Below are positions 1-8,875 of a stretch of DNA of 64,000 bases, piece after piece. Position 1 is the stretch's first letter. Every line of letters begins with the position of its first letter. The DNA lies in NCBI GenBank assembly GCA_965263105.1, contig CBDHGL010000003.1, forward strand, positions 3,286,001-3,350,000, given 5' to 3'. Source of the stretch: JBCCTX01 sp965263105 (lineage in GTDB: Bacteria; Bacteroidota; Bacteroidia; J057). The notes under the pieces are model-generated. The model was not told the origin of the DNA and did not search any database. It saw only the letters and a list, made by a program, of their open reading frames with translations. The translations under genes were made by a program, and so were the position numbers.

Positions 1-2
1 CT

Positions 3-269
3 ACAGCTTCCAGCTTGGATAGCCGTAATTATCGAGTCGGTAAGTTGTTGGCGGAAGGAAATCCCCTGGACAAAATCTTAGCCCAAATGGAGGAAACAGC
101 AGAGGGAGTTCATACCATACCTTTGGTGAATGCCCTGGCTAACTCCTACCAGGTGTCTGTTCCTATTACTCAAAATCTCTATAAAGTGATGTTTGAAGGG
201 AAGAATATCCAGAACTCCATCCAATTGCTGATGGAATTACCCTTAAGTGAGGATGTGACTTTTATATAA
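3..269 (+). CDS. gpsA: NAD(P)-dependent glycerol-3-phosphate dehydrogenase, C-terminal fragment
   Basis: The gene enters from the left edge, so only the last 88 codons are visible. The frame reads through positions 3-14 without a stop, so the TTG at 15 is not a true start. The segment carries the GpsA C-terminal signature: SRNYRVG near its start, then a helix around AEGVHTIPLVNALA and PITQNLYKVMFEGK. The enzyme reduces dihydroxyacetone phosphate to sn-glycerol 3-phosphate in the cytoplasm, the entry point of phospholipid synthesis. SRN(R/Y)RVG is in the substrate-binding part of the C-terminal helical domain. The end is intact and the last residues (DVTFI) show no extension. The next gene starts 59 bp downstream on the same strand, with no clear terminator between them. 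Confidence 0.9.
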   Translation, partial: TASSLDSRNYRVGKLLAEGNPLDKILAQMEETAEGVHTIPLVNALANSYQVSVPITQNLYKVMFEGKNIQNSIQLLMELPLSEDVTFI

Positions 270-328
270 TAAATCAGTTATCTTGATCCTAGGTCACCTC
301 TGTTTTTTGCCACATAATCTTAGTATTT

Positions 329-3073
329 ATGAATTGGAATTTTATTCTGTTGATCGCCTTCACCGTCGGATGCTATATTTCTCATTTTGCCCAAGATTCC
401 TCCAAGAGAGTAATGGACCCTACTGTATACAAGGAATGGAAGGATATAGAAGGGGCTCAAATCTCAGCCCAAGGAGACTGGGTTGCCTACACCTTGAAAC
501 CCGGAGAAGGAGATCCTCAATTGGCCCTGTATGAAGTTGCGAGTGGGGAAACCGTTTGGTATCCCCGTTCTGATAAGGCCACATTTTCTTACGACGGAAA
601 ATTTCTGTTCTTTACCATACACCCTTCTGATGATACCCTCAAATTCTATAAGCGAAAAGACCTTCCCAAAGCAGATTGGCCTGGGGATAGCTTGGGGATC
701 TATTCTCTGACAGATCAAAACTTATTGAAAATACCTCACCTCAAGTCTCTAAAAACCCCCCGTAGGTGGAGTGGTTGGATTGCCTATCAAACAGGTACAA
801 AAGAAGGAAAATCACAAACCCTTCACCTTCATCAGTTATCCACTGGAGAAGAAGATACCCTGATGTCGGTGAGTGCCTTTGAATTTGCCGAGGAAGGTAA
901 ATATCTCCTTGCTATTCAAGAAGAGGTAGATAGTGTACAGGAGGCAGGAGTAAATTTCTATGACTGTGAAGCAGAATCTTGGACCCAATTATGGGAAGCA
1001 AAAGGAAAATATGCTCAGTGGGGACTGAGTCGGGATGGGGAACAAGTTGCCTTTGTACTGGATCAAGATACTACAAAGGCGCTTATCAGACCCTATGAGC
1101 TAGCCTATTGGAAAAAAGGCTGGGATAAAGCCCAAATAGTCTTCGATGATACACAGGAAGATTTACCCGATTCTTATCTCCTGAGTTCAGACTTCAAGCC
1201 CACCTTTTCTAAAGATGGAAAGCGCCTATTGTTCGGAATAAGAAGTTACCCAGTAGTAAAAGATACCAGCATATTGGATGAGGAACAGGTTCAGGTGGAA
1301 GTCTGGACTTACAAAGACCCACAGCTATATACACAGCAGGAAGTAGGATTGAAAAGAGAAAAAAAGCGCTCTTACAAAGCGATCCTAAACCTCAGCTCGA
1401 TGAATATAAACTTCCTGGCGGATCGAGAAATGCCTGAACTCAGTTGGGGAGATGAAGGAAACGCTGATTGGGCCATTGGCTATGCCGAAGAAATGTACCA
1501 ACAGGAAATGTCATGGGAAGGCTTTGCGAGAAAGGATCTCTACAAAATTCGTGTCTCATCCGGAGAACGAAGCTTGCTAGCACAAGGCATAGGTGGACAG
1601 CCCCGTTTATCTCCCGGAGGGAAGTATGCTTTTTGGTATGACTTGCCCGACTCGAGTTGGCAGGCCATAGACTTAGCAAGTGATCGTCGGATTAACCTTT
1701 CCCAAGCTATCCCTACTCCGATGTATGATGAATTAAACGATCGCCCTATGCATCCCTATCCCAATGGCATGGCAGCCTGGATGGAGGGAGATTCCCACAT
1801 ATTATTATATGACCGCTATGATATTTGGAAGGTAAGTCTTTCTAACCCTTCTCAAGTACAAAATCTGACCAATGGCCGAGATGGGGATTCCCGATACCGT
1901 TATATTCAACTAGATCCTGAGCAACGATTTATTCCCACAAATTCGACGCTGTTACTCCATTACACAAATGAAACTTCTCTGCAGCAAGGTTATTCCTGGC
2001 TCAATCTTGAAGATGGAAGTTTGAGTACACCCTTAAAAGGAGATTTTGCACTTTCCCGCAGACCTCTAAAAGCCAGACAGGCCGATAAGATCTTATTTAC
2101 CCAAGAAGACTTTGAGGTCTTTCCTGACTTGCAGCTAACAAATTCCCAATTCTCCCCCCCAGTAAAAATTAGCCTTGCTAATCCACAGCAAGGGGAGTAC
2201 CGATGGGGAAGTATTGAACGAGTAAGCTGGACTTCTTTGGATGGAATTCCCTTACAGGGCTTGCTGGTAAAACCCGAAGGCTTCGATCCGGAGAAACAGT
2301 ATCCCATGATTGTAAACTTTTATGAAAGAAGTTCTCAAGGATTGCATCGACACCGTGCCCCAGAGCCCCATAGATCCACCATCAACTATTCCTACTATGC
2401 CAGCCGGGGCTATATTATTTTTAACCCAGATGTGGTTTATAGGGAGGGCTATCCTGGAGAAAGTGCCTACAATTGCGTAATTCCCGGGGTTACCAAACTC
2501 CTGGAGACGGGTTATATAGACCCTGATAGGATAGGCGTTCAAGGGCATAGTTGGGGAGGGTATCAGATTGCCTATTTGCTAACCCGAACAAATATCTTCC
2601 GGGCAGCAGAGGCCGGAGCACCGGTTGTAAATATGATTAGTGCTTATGGAGGAATTCGCTGGGGCTCAGGATTGAGCAGAATGTTTCAATACGAGCGGAC
2701 TCAGAGTCGAATCGGGGGTACTCTATGGGATTATCCCCTCAGGTATATGGAGAATTCCCCTATTTTTACCCTGGATAAAATTCAGACCCCAGTTCTTATT
2801 CTACACAATGACGAGGACGGGGCGGTCCCGTGGTACCAAGGCATCGAATTTTTTGTCGGGATGCGGAGGTTGGGAAAACCCGTCTGGCTTCTCAACTACA
2901 ATGGTGAGCCCCACTGGCCCTTAAAGTGGCAAAATAGACTGGATTTCAACTTGCGAATGTCTCAGTTCTTTGACCATTATTTAAAAGAAGCTCCTCTACC
3001 TACCTGGATGGAGAAAGGGGTTTCCCCTTTACAAAAGGGAATCGAACAAGGGTTCGAGTTACTGAAAGAATGA
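329..3073 (+). CDS. Secreted S9 family prolyl-oligopeptidase-type serine peptidase
   Basis: This 914-aa exported protein has an N-terminal hydrophobic signal (about residues 4-20). A long beta-propeller-like region covers about 30-640, followed by an alpha/beta-hydrolase domain from about 655. The catalytic triad is visible: Ser741 in GHSWGGYQ, Asp830 in HNDEDGAVPW and His862 in NGEPHWP. This is the arrangement of S9 peptidases related to dipeptidyl/acylaminoacyl peptidases, which cleave short peptides. The size and the W in GxSxGG fit the large Bacteroidota S9 group often annotated as alpha/beta hydrolase or prolyl oligopeptidase. It probably acts in the periplasm. There is no T9SS tail, as it ends in ordinary charged residues. 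It stands alone between gpsA and the glycosidase. Peptide substrate cannot be read from sequence. Confidence 0.88.
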   Translation: MNWNFILLIAFTVGCYISHFAQDSSKRVMDPTVYKEWKDIEGAQISAQGDWVAYTLKPGEGDPQLALYEVASGETVWYPRSDKATFSYDGKFLFFTIHPSDDTLKFYKRKDLPKADWPGDSLGIYSLTDQNLLKIPHLKSLKTPRRWSGWIAYQTGTKEGKSQTLHLHQLSTGEEDTLMSVSAFEFAEEGKYLLAIQEEVDSVQEAGVNFYDCEAESWTQLWEAKGKYAQWGLSRDGEQVAFVLDQDTTKALIRPYELAYWKKGWDKAQIVFDDTQEDLPDSYLLSSDFKPTFSKDGKRLLFGIRSYPVVKDTSILDEEQVQVEVWTYKDPQLYTQQEVGLKREKKRSYKAILNLSSMNINFLADREMPELSWGDEGNADWAIGYAEEMYQQEMSWEGFARKDLYKIRVSSGERSLLAQGIGGQPRLSPGGKYAFWYDLPDSSWQAIDLASDRRINLSQAIPTPMYDELNDRPMHPYPNGMAAWMEGDSHILLYDRYDIWKVSLSNPSQVQNLTNGRDGDSRYRYIQLDPEQRFIPTNSTLLLHYTNETSLQQGYSWLNLEDGSLSTPLKGDFALSRRPLKARQADKILFTQEDFEVFPDLQLTNSQFSPPVKISLANPQQGEYRWGSIERVSWTSLDGIPLQGLLVKPEGFDPEKQYPMIVNFYERSSQGLHRHRAPEPHRSTINYSYYASRGYIIFNPDVVYREGYPGESAYNCVIPGVTKLLETGYIDPDRIGVQGHSWGGYQIAYLLTRTNIFRAAEAGAPVVNMISAYGGIRWGSGLSRMFQYERTQSRIGGTLWDYPLRYMENSPIFTLDKIQTPVLILHNDEDGAVPWYQGIEFFVGMRRLGKPVWLLNYNGEPHWPLKWQNRLDFNLRMSQFFDHYLKEAPLPTWMEKGVSPLQKGIEQGFELLKE

Positions 3074-3180
3074 GAAGGTTTCTCCCCTTTTGTTAGAGAG
3101 TAAATTTTTGAAAATACGTTTCTGTTGTTGTAAAAAGTTTTCGTATACTTTACCCCTTTCATTCAACCCCAATTTTTACC

Positions 3181-5544
3181 ATGTCACAAGGTCTGTTCCT
3201 ACGTTTATTTCGAAATTTGTCTATTTTTGCATCAGGGATTATATGTTCTTTTTCTCTATATGCCCAATATGGAGAACCTGTGGAATTGGTAGATCCTACA
3301 ATTGATGCGGCGAACTCTCGATGGTTCTTTTTTTCTTCTGCTTGTCGTCCGTTTGGAATGGTCAATCTGAGTCCGGATAATCTGACGGAAGGGACATGGG
3401 GAACCGGGTATCGCTACAATGTAGATACCATCAGAGGCTTTAGCCATATACACGCATGGCAGCTTTCTGGGATATCTGTTATGCCTTTAGCAAAAAAGGT
3501 GGATGGCCGAGGAGGGAGCTCCAGTTTTGCCTCGCCATTTTCTCATGAAAATGAGCGAATAGATCCAGGATATCACTATGTATGGCTGGAAAATGGAGGA
3601 ATCGATGTGGAATTAACATCAACTACGCGTGTGGGATTTCATCGATATACCTTTCCTAAGGTTCAGCGAAATCATGTGTTGTTTAATCTAGGAGGAAACC
3701 TGGGGCCCTCTGAAATGGTTAAAGGGCATTTAAAGCGGGTTAATTCAAAAGAAATTGAAGGATATTCGATCAATGGGCCAACGAGAAGAAGGCCTAAGGA
3801 GGCTCCTGTTTATTTTGTGGCTCGTTTTTCTCAACCCATAAAACAAATTTCTGGTTGGCAGGGAAAACAAAGGTCGGATAAGGTTTCTGAAGTTACAGGC
3901 GCTAAGTCTGGGGCTATATTGTCTTTTTCAACGGTTCCAGAAAAACCCTTGTTGATGAAAGTGGGCATTTCTTATGTAAGTATTGAGCAAGCACGTTTAA
4001 ACATGGAGGTGGAATTACCCCACTGGGATTTTGATCAGGTAGTGCAGGAATCTAGAAGTGAATGGAATACATGGTTGAGTAAAATAGAAATTGAAGGGGG
4101 GGGTACTGAACAACAGCAACGCTTCTATACTGATCTATGGCATGCCCTCCAAGGACGTAGAATCATCAGCGACGTGGATGGGAAATACATGGATCTGACA
4201 GGCGAGGAGGCTAGGGTCGGACAGATACCTACAGACTCTGCGGGAGTTCCTCTATTCAACCACTACAATTCAGATTCATTCTGGGGGGCACAATGGACGT
4301 TAAATACCCTGTGGCACCTGGTATACCCCAAAGTAACGGAAGAATTTTGTCAATCTATGTTGCAAATGTATAGGGATGGAGGATTAATTCCTCGTGGACC
4401 CTCTGGCGGCAATTATACTTTTGTGATGACTGGGGCTTCTTCCACACCTTTTTTTGTTAGTGCTTTCATGAAAGGAATTAGGGGATTTGATGTGGATTTA
4501 GCCTATGAAGGGCTATTGAAAAATCACATGCCAGGAGGAATCATGGGAAAGGCAGGATATGAGCATGATACAGAAATTGGAGGAGGTATTGAAGCCTATA
4601 TCAGTAAAGGCTATGTTCCTTATCCCGTCGCTCTTAAACAGTATGGATATCACCAGGATGGAGGAGGTCAGACGTTGGAATATGCCTACCAGGATTGGTG
4701 TCTGGCTCAGATGGCTAAAGAACTGGGAAGAAATGAAGACTATGAGCACTTTATCCAACGGGCAAAAAATTATCAAAATCTCTATGACTTTACCACTGGA
4801 TGGATGCGGCCTAAGGATGATACAGGCAAATGGTTGGAACCCTTTGACCCGCTTAAATATGACGATGGCTGGGTAGAAGCTACTGCAGCCGCTTCTACTT
4901 GGTTTGTTCCCCATGATGTTAAAGGCCTGGCAGCCCTAATGGGGGGAAATGAGGTCTTTATTACGCGTTTAAACCAGGCGTTAAAGGAGGCTCAAAATCA
5001 TGGCTTTGTCAACCCAAGTAAAGAAGAACGAGATAAATACATAAACTATGGGAACCAACCTTCCATGCAAACAGGACATATGTTTACCTATGTAGGTGCT
5101 CCTTGGATGACACAGTATTGGATCAGAGAAGTTCTTCAGGAGGTGTACAGTGGAAATGATCCCCAAACAGGCTATAGTGGAGATGAAGACCAGGGACTTA
5201 TGGGAGCTTTGGCGGTCTTAATGAAAATTGGTTTATTTTCAATGGATGGAGGAGCAAGTAGCGAACCCATTTATGAGATTACCTCCCCCATTTTTGATAA
5301 AATCACTTTGCATTTGGATGAAGAATATTATCCAGGAGAGAAATTTATCATCCAAACTTCCAATAATGGAAGCAATATGCCTTATATTCAATCAGCTTTA
5401 TTCAATAATACCCCACTTAACAAAGCATGGATTTACCATAAGGAATTGATAAAAGGGGGTATATTATCCTTGGAGTTAGGCCCCGAACCTAATAAGGATT
5501 GGGGGAGTAGTCCACAAGACTGGCCCCCTTCCTTATCAAATTAA
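3181..5544 (+). CDS. GH92 family glycosidase (alpha-mannosidase-like), exported
   Basis: This 787-aa protein has a signal peptide (about 1-28, ending LYAQ). The N-terminal beta-domain holds the family pattern VDPTIDAANS, CRPFGMVNLSPD and GFSHIHAWQLSG (about 36-100). The (alpha/alpha)6 domain carries SDSFWGAQWTLNTLWHLVYP, GLIPRGPSGGN and GFDVDLAYEGLLKNHMPGG, and a late motif GDEDQGLMGALAV. GH92 enzymes are calcium-dependent exo-acting alpha-mannosidases that trim N-glycans or other mannosides. The last motif departs from the usual G-N-D-D-x-G-x-M-S-A-W form, so specificity may differ. Its TAA is followed at once by the ATG of the sulfatase gene (TAAATG), implying co-transcription and coupled translation. 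No SusC/SusD transporter pair flanks it, unlike classic polysaccharide utilisation loci. Confidence 0.88.
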   Translation: MSQGLFLRLFRNLSIFASGIICSFSLYAQYGEPVELVDPTIDAANSRWFFFSSACRPFGMVNLSPDNLTEGTWGTGYRYNVDTIRGFSHIHAWQLSGISVMPLAKKVDGRGGSSSFASPFSHENERIDPGYHYVWLENGGIDVELTSTTRVGFHRYTFPKVQRNHVLFNLGGNLGPSEMVKGHLKRVNSKEIEGYSINGPTRRRPKEAPVYFVARFSQPIKQISGWQGKQRSDKVSEVTGAKSGAILSFSTVPEKPLLMKVGISYVSIEQARLNMEVELPHWDFDQVVQESRSEWNTWLSKIEIEGGGTEQQQRFYTDLWHALQGRRIISDVDGKYMDLTGEEARVGQIPTDSAGVPLFNHYNSDSFWGAQWTLNTLWHLVYPKVTEEFCQSMLQMYRDGGLIPRGPSGGNYTFVMTGASSTPFFVSAFMKGIRGFDVDLAYEGLLKNHMPGGIMGKAGYEHDTEIGGGIEAYISKGYVPYPVALKQYGYHQDGGGQTLEYAYQDWCLAQMAKELGRNEDYEHFIQRAKNYQNLYDFTTGWMRPKDDTGKWLEPFDPLKYDDGWVEATAAASTWFVPHDVKGLAALMGGNEVFITRLNQALKEAQNHGFVNPSKEERDKYINYGNQPSMQTGHMFTYVGAPWMTQYWIREVLQEVYSGNDPQTGYSGDEDQGLMGALAVLMKIGLFSMDGGASSEPIYEITSPIFDKITLHLDEEYYPGEKFIIQTSNNGSNMPYIQSALFNNTPLNKAWIYHKELIKGGILSLELGPEPNKDWGSSPQDWPPSLSN

Positions 5545-7164
5545 ATGGAAATGATGCGCTTTTTTATAATATTCTTCTCCATAGGCATATTTTTATTAAG
5601 CTGCCAAGTGCCAATTAAGAAGGAAGAATCGGCCATAACCTCAAGGCCTAATATTCTCATCGCAATATCCGATGACCAATCCTTCCCACATGTTTCTGTT
5701 CATGGAAGTTCAGAGCTCTATACCCCAAATTTTGATCGAGTTTCTCGTGAAGGGGTACGCTTTGTTAACGCTTTTGCTTCTTCTCCTGGGTGTAGCCCAT
5801 CGAGGGCATCTTTACTAACGGGGAGACATACCTGGCAATTAGGAGCTGCTGGGACTCATGCCAGCCATTTTGATACAGCTTTTGTCGCTTTCCCCGATCT
5901 ATTAGAAAAGGCAGGTTATTGGATTGGTTTTACCGGCAAAGGCTGGGGGCCTGGCAAATGGGAACTTAGCGGAAGGAAAAGAAATCCCGCTGGGCCAGAA
6001 TGGAACATTAAGGAACTAGATAGCCCTCAAGGGATTAGTTCTAAAGACTATGCTGGGAATTTTGAAGAATTTTTGAAACAGAGGCCGATAGACCAACCTT
6101 TTTATTTTTGGTTCGGAGGCCACGAGCCTCACCGCGTTTTTAAGGAGGGAATTGGAAAGGAAAAGGGAAAAAACTTAGAGAAAATTGAGGTTCCCGAGTT
6201 TCTCCCAGATAATGAGCTTATCAGAAGTGATATCGCAGATTATTATGTCGAGATAGAATGGTTTGATCAACAACTCGGAAAAATGTTGGACCTACTCGAA
6301 TCAATAGGAGAGTTAGATAATACCTTTATCCTTGTTACTTCGGATAATGGGATGGCCTTTCCTAGGGCAAAAGCCAATCTGTATGAATATGGATTTCATG
6401 TTCCTATGGCCATCCGTTGGGGAGATCGTGTGGCAGGAAATTATATCTCAGAGGATTTGGTCAGTTTTGTCGATATAGCCCCCACTCTATTAGATGTGGC
6501 ACAAGTAAGCCCTGATCCCCTTTCACCAATGGTGGGAAATAGCCTGAAGGACCTTCTCCTTCAACAATCCTCTTACAAAAAGAGCTATCTCCACGAGGCG
6601 ATTTATTCTGCCAGAGAACGGCATAGCTCCTCCAGGTACCATTCCTTGAGTTACCCCCAACGTGCACTGAGGACAGCAGATTACCTGTATATTCATAATT
6701 ATCGTCCAGAAAGGTGGCCGGCTGGTGCCCCCCAGAAATATGGGGAGGGCAATTATCCCACGGAAGAAGAAATTCTTCAAAAAAAACGGGGGCCAGCACA
6801 TGGTGCTTATCATGATATTGATCCTTGTCCCAGTTTAGATTATTTGATCGCACAGCGTGAAGAGAAGGACGGGGAATACTTCCACTTGGCTGTAGATCAT
6901 CGGCCTAAAAGAGAAATGTTTGACATTAAGAAGGATCCTTATTGTTTGAATAACCTAGCGATGATACCTAAGTATGATAAATTGAAGGATTCACTAGAAC
7001 ATGTCCTCAGGTCATATTTGGAGGCTACTAGAGACGCCCGGGAAATCGATGGAGGAGATATATGGGAAACCTACCCGCGTTATTCTAAACTTAGACAATT
7101 TCCTACCCCCTCTTGGGTGGAAAAAATGCCTGAGAAAGTGCCAGTTCAGGATTGGTTAAAGTAA
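5545..7164 (+). CDS. Sulfatase lipoprotein (family S1, formylglycine-dependent)
   Basis: This 539-aa sulfatase is probably anchored as a lipoprotein: a hydrophobic stretch ends in LLSC, with Cys20 as the lipidation site. The Asp pair binding calcium is in AISDDQ (about 40-45). The active-site sulfatase motif is CSPSRASLLTGR with Cys83, the residue expected to be converted to formylglycine by a maturase. Further family marks are FTGKGWGPG, GGHEPHR and VTSDNGMAFPRAKAN. It would remove sulfate esters or N-sulfate from a glycan outside the cytoplasm. The full start is ATG at 5545, touching the GH92 stop; ATGs at codons 3 and 4 are possible alternatives. Pairing with GH92 suggests a sulfated, mannose-containing glycan, which is an inference. 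No maturase gene is in the window. Confidence 0.92.
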   Translation: MEMMRFFIIFFSIGIFLLSCQVPIKKEESAITSRPNILIAISDDQSFPHVSVHGSSELYTPNFDRVSREGVRFVNAFASSPGCSPSRASLLTGRHTWQLGAAGTHASHFDTAFVAFPDLLEKAGYWIGFTGKGWGPGKWELSGRKRNPAGPEWNIKELDSPQGISSKDYAGNFEEFLKQRPIDQPFYFWFGGHEPHRVFKEGIGKEKGKNLEKIEVPEFLPDNELIRSDIADYYVEIEWFDQQLGKMLDLLESIGELDNTFILVTSDNGMAFPRAKANLYEYGFHVPMAIRWGDRVAGNYISEDLVSFVDIAPTLLDVAQVSPDPLSPMVGNSLKDLLLQQSSYKKSYLHEAIYSARERHSSSRYHSLSYPQRALRTADYLYIHNYRPERWPAGAPQKYGEGNYPTEEEILQKKRGPAHGAYHDIDPCPSLDYLIAQREEKDGEYFHLAVDHRPKREMFDIKKDPYCLNNLAMIPKYDKLKDSLEHVLRSYLEATRDAREIDGGDIWETYPRYSKLRQFPTPSWVEKMPEKVPVQDWLK

Positions 7165-7264
7165 GAGCTAAACCCCTATAATTGAACCCTTATCGAAAAA
7201 TAGTCGCAATTGGTCGAAATTTTCATAATTATTTCGATAAAAATTAAAAATAAATTGTGTTTTA

Positions 7265-7295
7265 TTTGAATTATGGAATTAATTCCTTACTTTTG
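7265..7295 (+). promoter_or_regulatory. Bacteroidota-type promoter for the 408-aa T9SS gene
   Basis: TTTG at 7265-7268, a spacer of exactly 19 bases, then TACTTTTG at 7288-7295. This matches the Bacteroidota housekeeping consensus (TTTG at -33, TAnnTTTG at -7) at every defined position. Transcription would start near 7302, leaving a leader of about 347 nt before the ATG at 7649. Confidence 0.75.
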
Positions 7296-7310
7296 AATTG
7301 TAATTAGCAC

Positions 7311-7477
7311 GCACGTTCTTTCTAAACTATTCATATCGTTTCATTTACTTTCTGGATAGCCATCACTGAATGGTTTTTCAGATATACCTTCAGGTGAGCC
7401 ATGTGCTCATATTTGGCAGTGGAATGTCACATCGTAAAGATTCCACTGCCATCCTGAAGTATTGCTGCACGTTCTTT
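7311..7477 (+). repeat. Direct repeat GCACGTTCTTT flanking the leader junction
   Basis: The 11-mer GCACGTTCTTT occurs at 7311-7321 and again at 7467-7477, 156 bp apart, one copy on each side of the three-way-junction element. Shorter related strings (CTGCACGTCTT near 9210, CTGCACACTT near 18429) lie upstream of the two giant surface-protein genes. A shared regulatory or recombination role is possible but not shown. Confidence 0.5.
7388..7459 (+). ncRNA. Predicted three-way-junction RNA in the 5' leader
   Basis: Three perfect helices close into one another. The outer stem is CTTCAGG (7388-7394) with CCTGAAG (7453-7459). The first arm is TGAGC (7395-7399) with GCTCA (7405-7409) around a 5-nt loop. 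The second arm is an 11-bp stem GGCAGTGGAAT (7415-7425) with ATTCCACTGCC (7440-7450) around a 14-nt loop. The element lies inside the predicted leader, so it would be transcribed. It could be a cis-regulatory RNA, a processed small RNA or a DNA-level palindromic element. I cannot assign it to a known family. Confidence 0.55.
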
Positions 7478-7491
7478 TCAACATTTTTTTG

Positions 7492-7587
7492 TCCCTGACA
7501 CACCTTGGGTATGGAGAAATACCCCGAAAGGGGTATTACACCTACCTATTATCTAAGCCTGTATTCCTATACACGGCTGTCACGGGA
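7492..7587 (+). ncRNA. Second folded domain of the leader, with a GAAA-capped stem
   Basis: TCCCTGACA (7492-7500) can pair with TGTCA-c-GGGA (7578-7587, one bulged C). Inside are a perfect 8-bp hairpin AATACCCC-GAAA-GGGGTATT (7518-7537) capped by a GNRA tetraloop, and a smaller one TGTAT-TCCT-ATACA (7560-7573). The layout is again a closed multi-branch junction. It ends about 60 nt before the start codon, close enough to affect translation initiation. No poly-U tract follows, so it is not a simple terminator. Confidence 0.5.
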
Positions 7588-7648
7588 GAGGTATGCACAC
7601 ATGTAATTAGTAATCTATTGTAAAAAATTCTACAAAATTTTTCTCACT

Positions 7649-8875
7649 ATGAAAACCTTAGTTTCGCACAACACTCATACAATCATCTACCCAGCCCCTG
7701 CACATGGTCCTATTGTCAATAAGATATACATTGTTCCCACAATTTTCCTTCTGGGCTGCTTCTTGCTATTAGCTCATATGACCCAGGCAAAGTCCTCTTT
7801 AGAGACATATGGAAACTGTGACTACGAAGTCTGCAAAAATGGTTTGATCGAGAACGGTAGCTTTGAGTATTGCAAGGAAGGCTGGAGTCTGGGTAGTACT
7901 ACGGGGTACAACTATGATACCCACTATAACATGCACGGAAATTACAACATTTTCATTGTACCCTATCCTTACCACAATGATTATGCATCTCTTTCACAGA
8001 CGATTAGTGCTAATGCAGGGGAAGAATACGACCTTTCTTTCTATGCAGGAGTTCACAATGCGGTTCATGACCAAGAAGTCGCCTTGCAATTTTTGGATGC
8101 TTCAGGGAATATCCTGGATCAATCCAGTGTGGAGATCAACTACGATGTAACCGGGACCTCAAGCTTGAAATCCTACAACTTATCTGGGACAGCACCATTA
8201 GGTACTCAATCCGTTAGAGTACTAGGGTCTGTAGATAAGGCTCCAGGATATACCTACGCCTATTTGAAGTTAGATGCCGTTTGTTTGACCATGGTCGGAG
8301 GAGGAGGAGGATCTCTGCCTGTAGAATGGTTAGGGTTTGATGGGGAAAAAAGGGGAAATGATGGTCTCCTTACTTGGCAAACGGCGATTGAATCTAATGC
8401 TTCGCATTATGATATTGAGAGATCTTTGGACGCAGAGACCTTTGAGAAAATTGGAGAACTTGCAGCTGTCGGGAATACCCAAGATATTTCCACCTATAGT
8501 TTTATCGACAAAAAAGCAGCTAAACACTTGCGGGGAACTGTATACTACAGACTCCGTCAAGTTGACCAAGATGGGAAAATTGCCTATAGCCATCTGGTAA
8601 GCATAGCGTTTGAGGGCACATTGGGATTCGAAGTTTCTATGAACCTATACCCCAATCCCACTACTGAATTTGCCCAAATTTCTCTCCAGGATGGCTCTAC
8701 TATTAGGCGAGTAAGTGTTCTCAACGGCATAGGAGAAAAAATGGGTGTCAACCAAACTGTAGACAGAGATGTTGTAAGCCTGGATCTCAGCCAACTCATT
8801 CCGGGATATTACTTCGTTCAAGTTCTTACTCAATCTGGATATAAGATAACGAAAACGCTCATCGTAACTAAGTAG
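7649..8875 (+). CDS. T9SS-exported surface protein with a carbohydrate-binding-like domain
   Basis: This 408-aa protein has an unusually long N-terminal region (about 25 residues) before its hydrophobic signal segment (about 25-47). A beta-sandwich domain, about 60-215, starts GLIENGSFEYCKEGW and resembles CBM4_9-type carbohydrate-binding modules. A Gly-rich linker (GGGGGS) leads to the Bacteroidota fibronectin-like module LPVEWLGF ... YYRLRQVDQDG (about 225-320). A type A T9SS sorting domain with LYPNP and a final KTLIVTK closes the protein. It is therefore predicted to be exported through T9SS and left on the cell surface or released. No catalytic domain is visible. It is preceded by a long structured leader, which is unusual for a small secreted protein. 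Confidence 0.82.
   Translation: MKTLVSHNTHTIIYPAPAHGPIVNKIYIVPTIFLLGCFLLLAHMTQAKSSLETYGNCDYEVCKNGLIENGSFEYCKEGWSLGSTTGYNYDTHYNMHGNYNIFIVPYPYHNDYASLSQTISANAGEEYDLSFYAGVHNAVHDQEVALQFLDASGNILDQSSVEINYDVTGTSSLKSYNLSGTAPLGTQSVRVLGSVDKAPGYTYAYLKLDAVCLTMVGGGGGSLPVEWLGFDGEKRGNDGLLTWQTAIESNASHYDIERSLDAETFEKIGELAAVGNTQDISTYSFIDKKAAKHLRGTVYYRLRQVDQDGKIAYSHLVSIAFEGTLGFEVSMNLYPNPTTEFAQISLQDGSTIRRVSVLNGIGEKMGVNQTVDRDVVSLDLSQLIPGYYFVQVLTQSGYKITKTLIVTK

Larger units (their letters stand above)
7165..7648 (+). other. 484-bp intergenic region: promoter plus highly structured leader
   Basis: This gap between the sulfatase and the 408-aa T9SS protein has no convincing ORF. It opens with an AT-rich block, then an exact Bacteroidota promoter (7265-7295). 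About 350 nt of predicted untranslated leader follow, dense in perfect inverted repeats: a small hairpin CTGAA/TTCAG at 7366-7381, a three-way junction at 7388-7459, and a second folded domain at 7492-7587. The direct repeat GCACGTTCTTT occurs at 7311-7321 and 7467-7477, on either side of the three-way junction. No riboswitch class known to me fits. Confidence 0.7.

Noticed and set aside
4513..4914. 133-codon minus-strand open frame
   Set aside because: Antisense to the GH92 helical domain, with no family resemblance.
6461..6853. 130-codon minus-strand open frame
   Set aside because: Lies opposite the sulfatase coding region and contains no known motif.
7388..7459. Three-way junction read as an integron attC site
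   Set aside because: No integrase or gene cassettes nearby, and the expected attC end boxes are not present.
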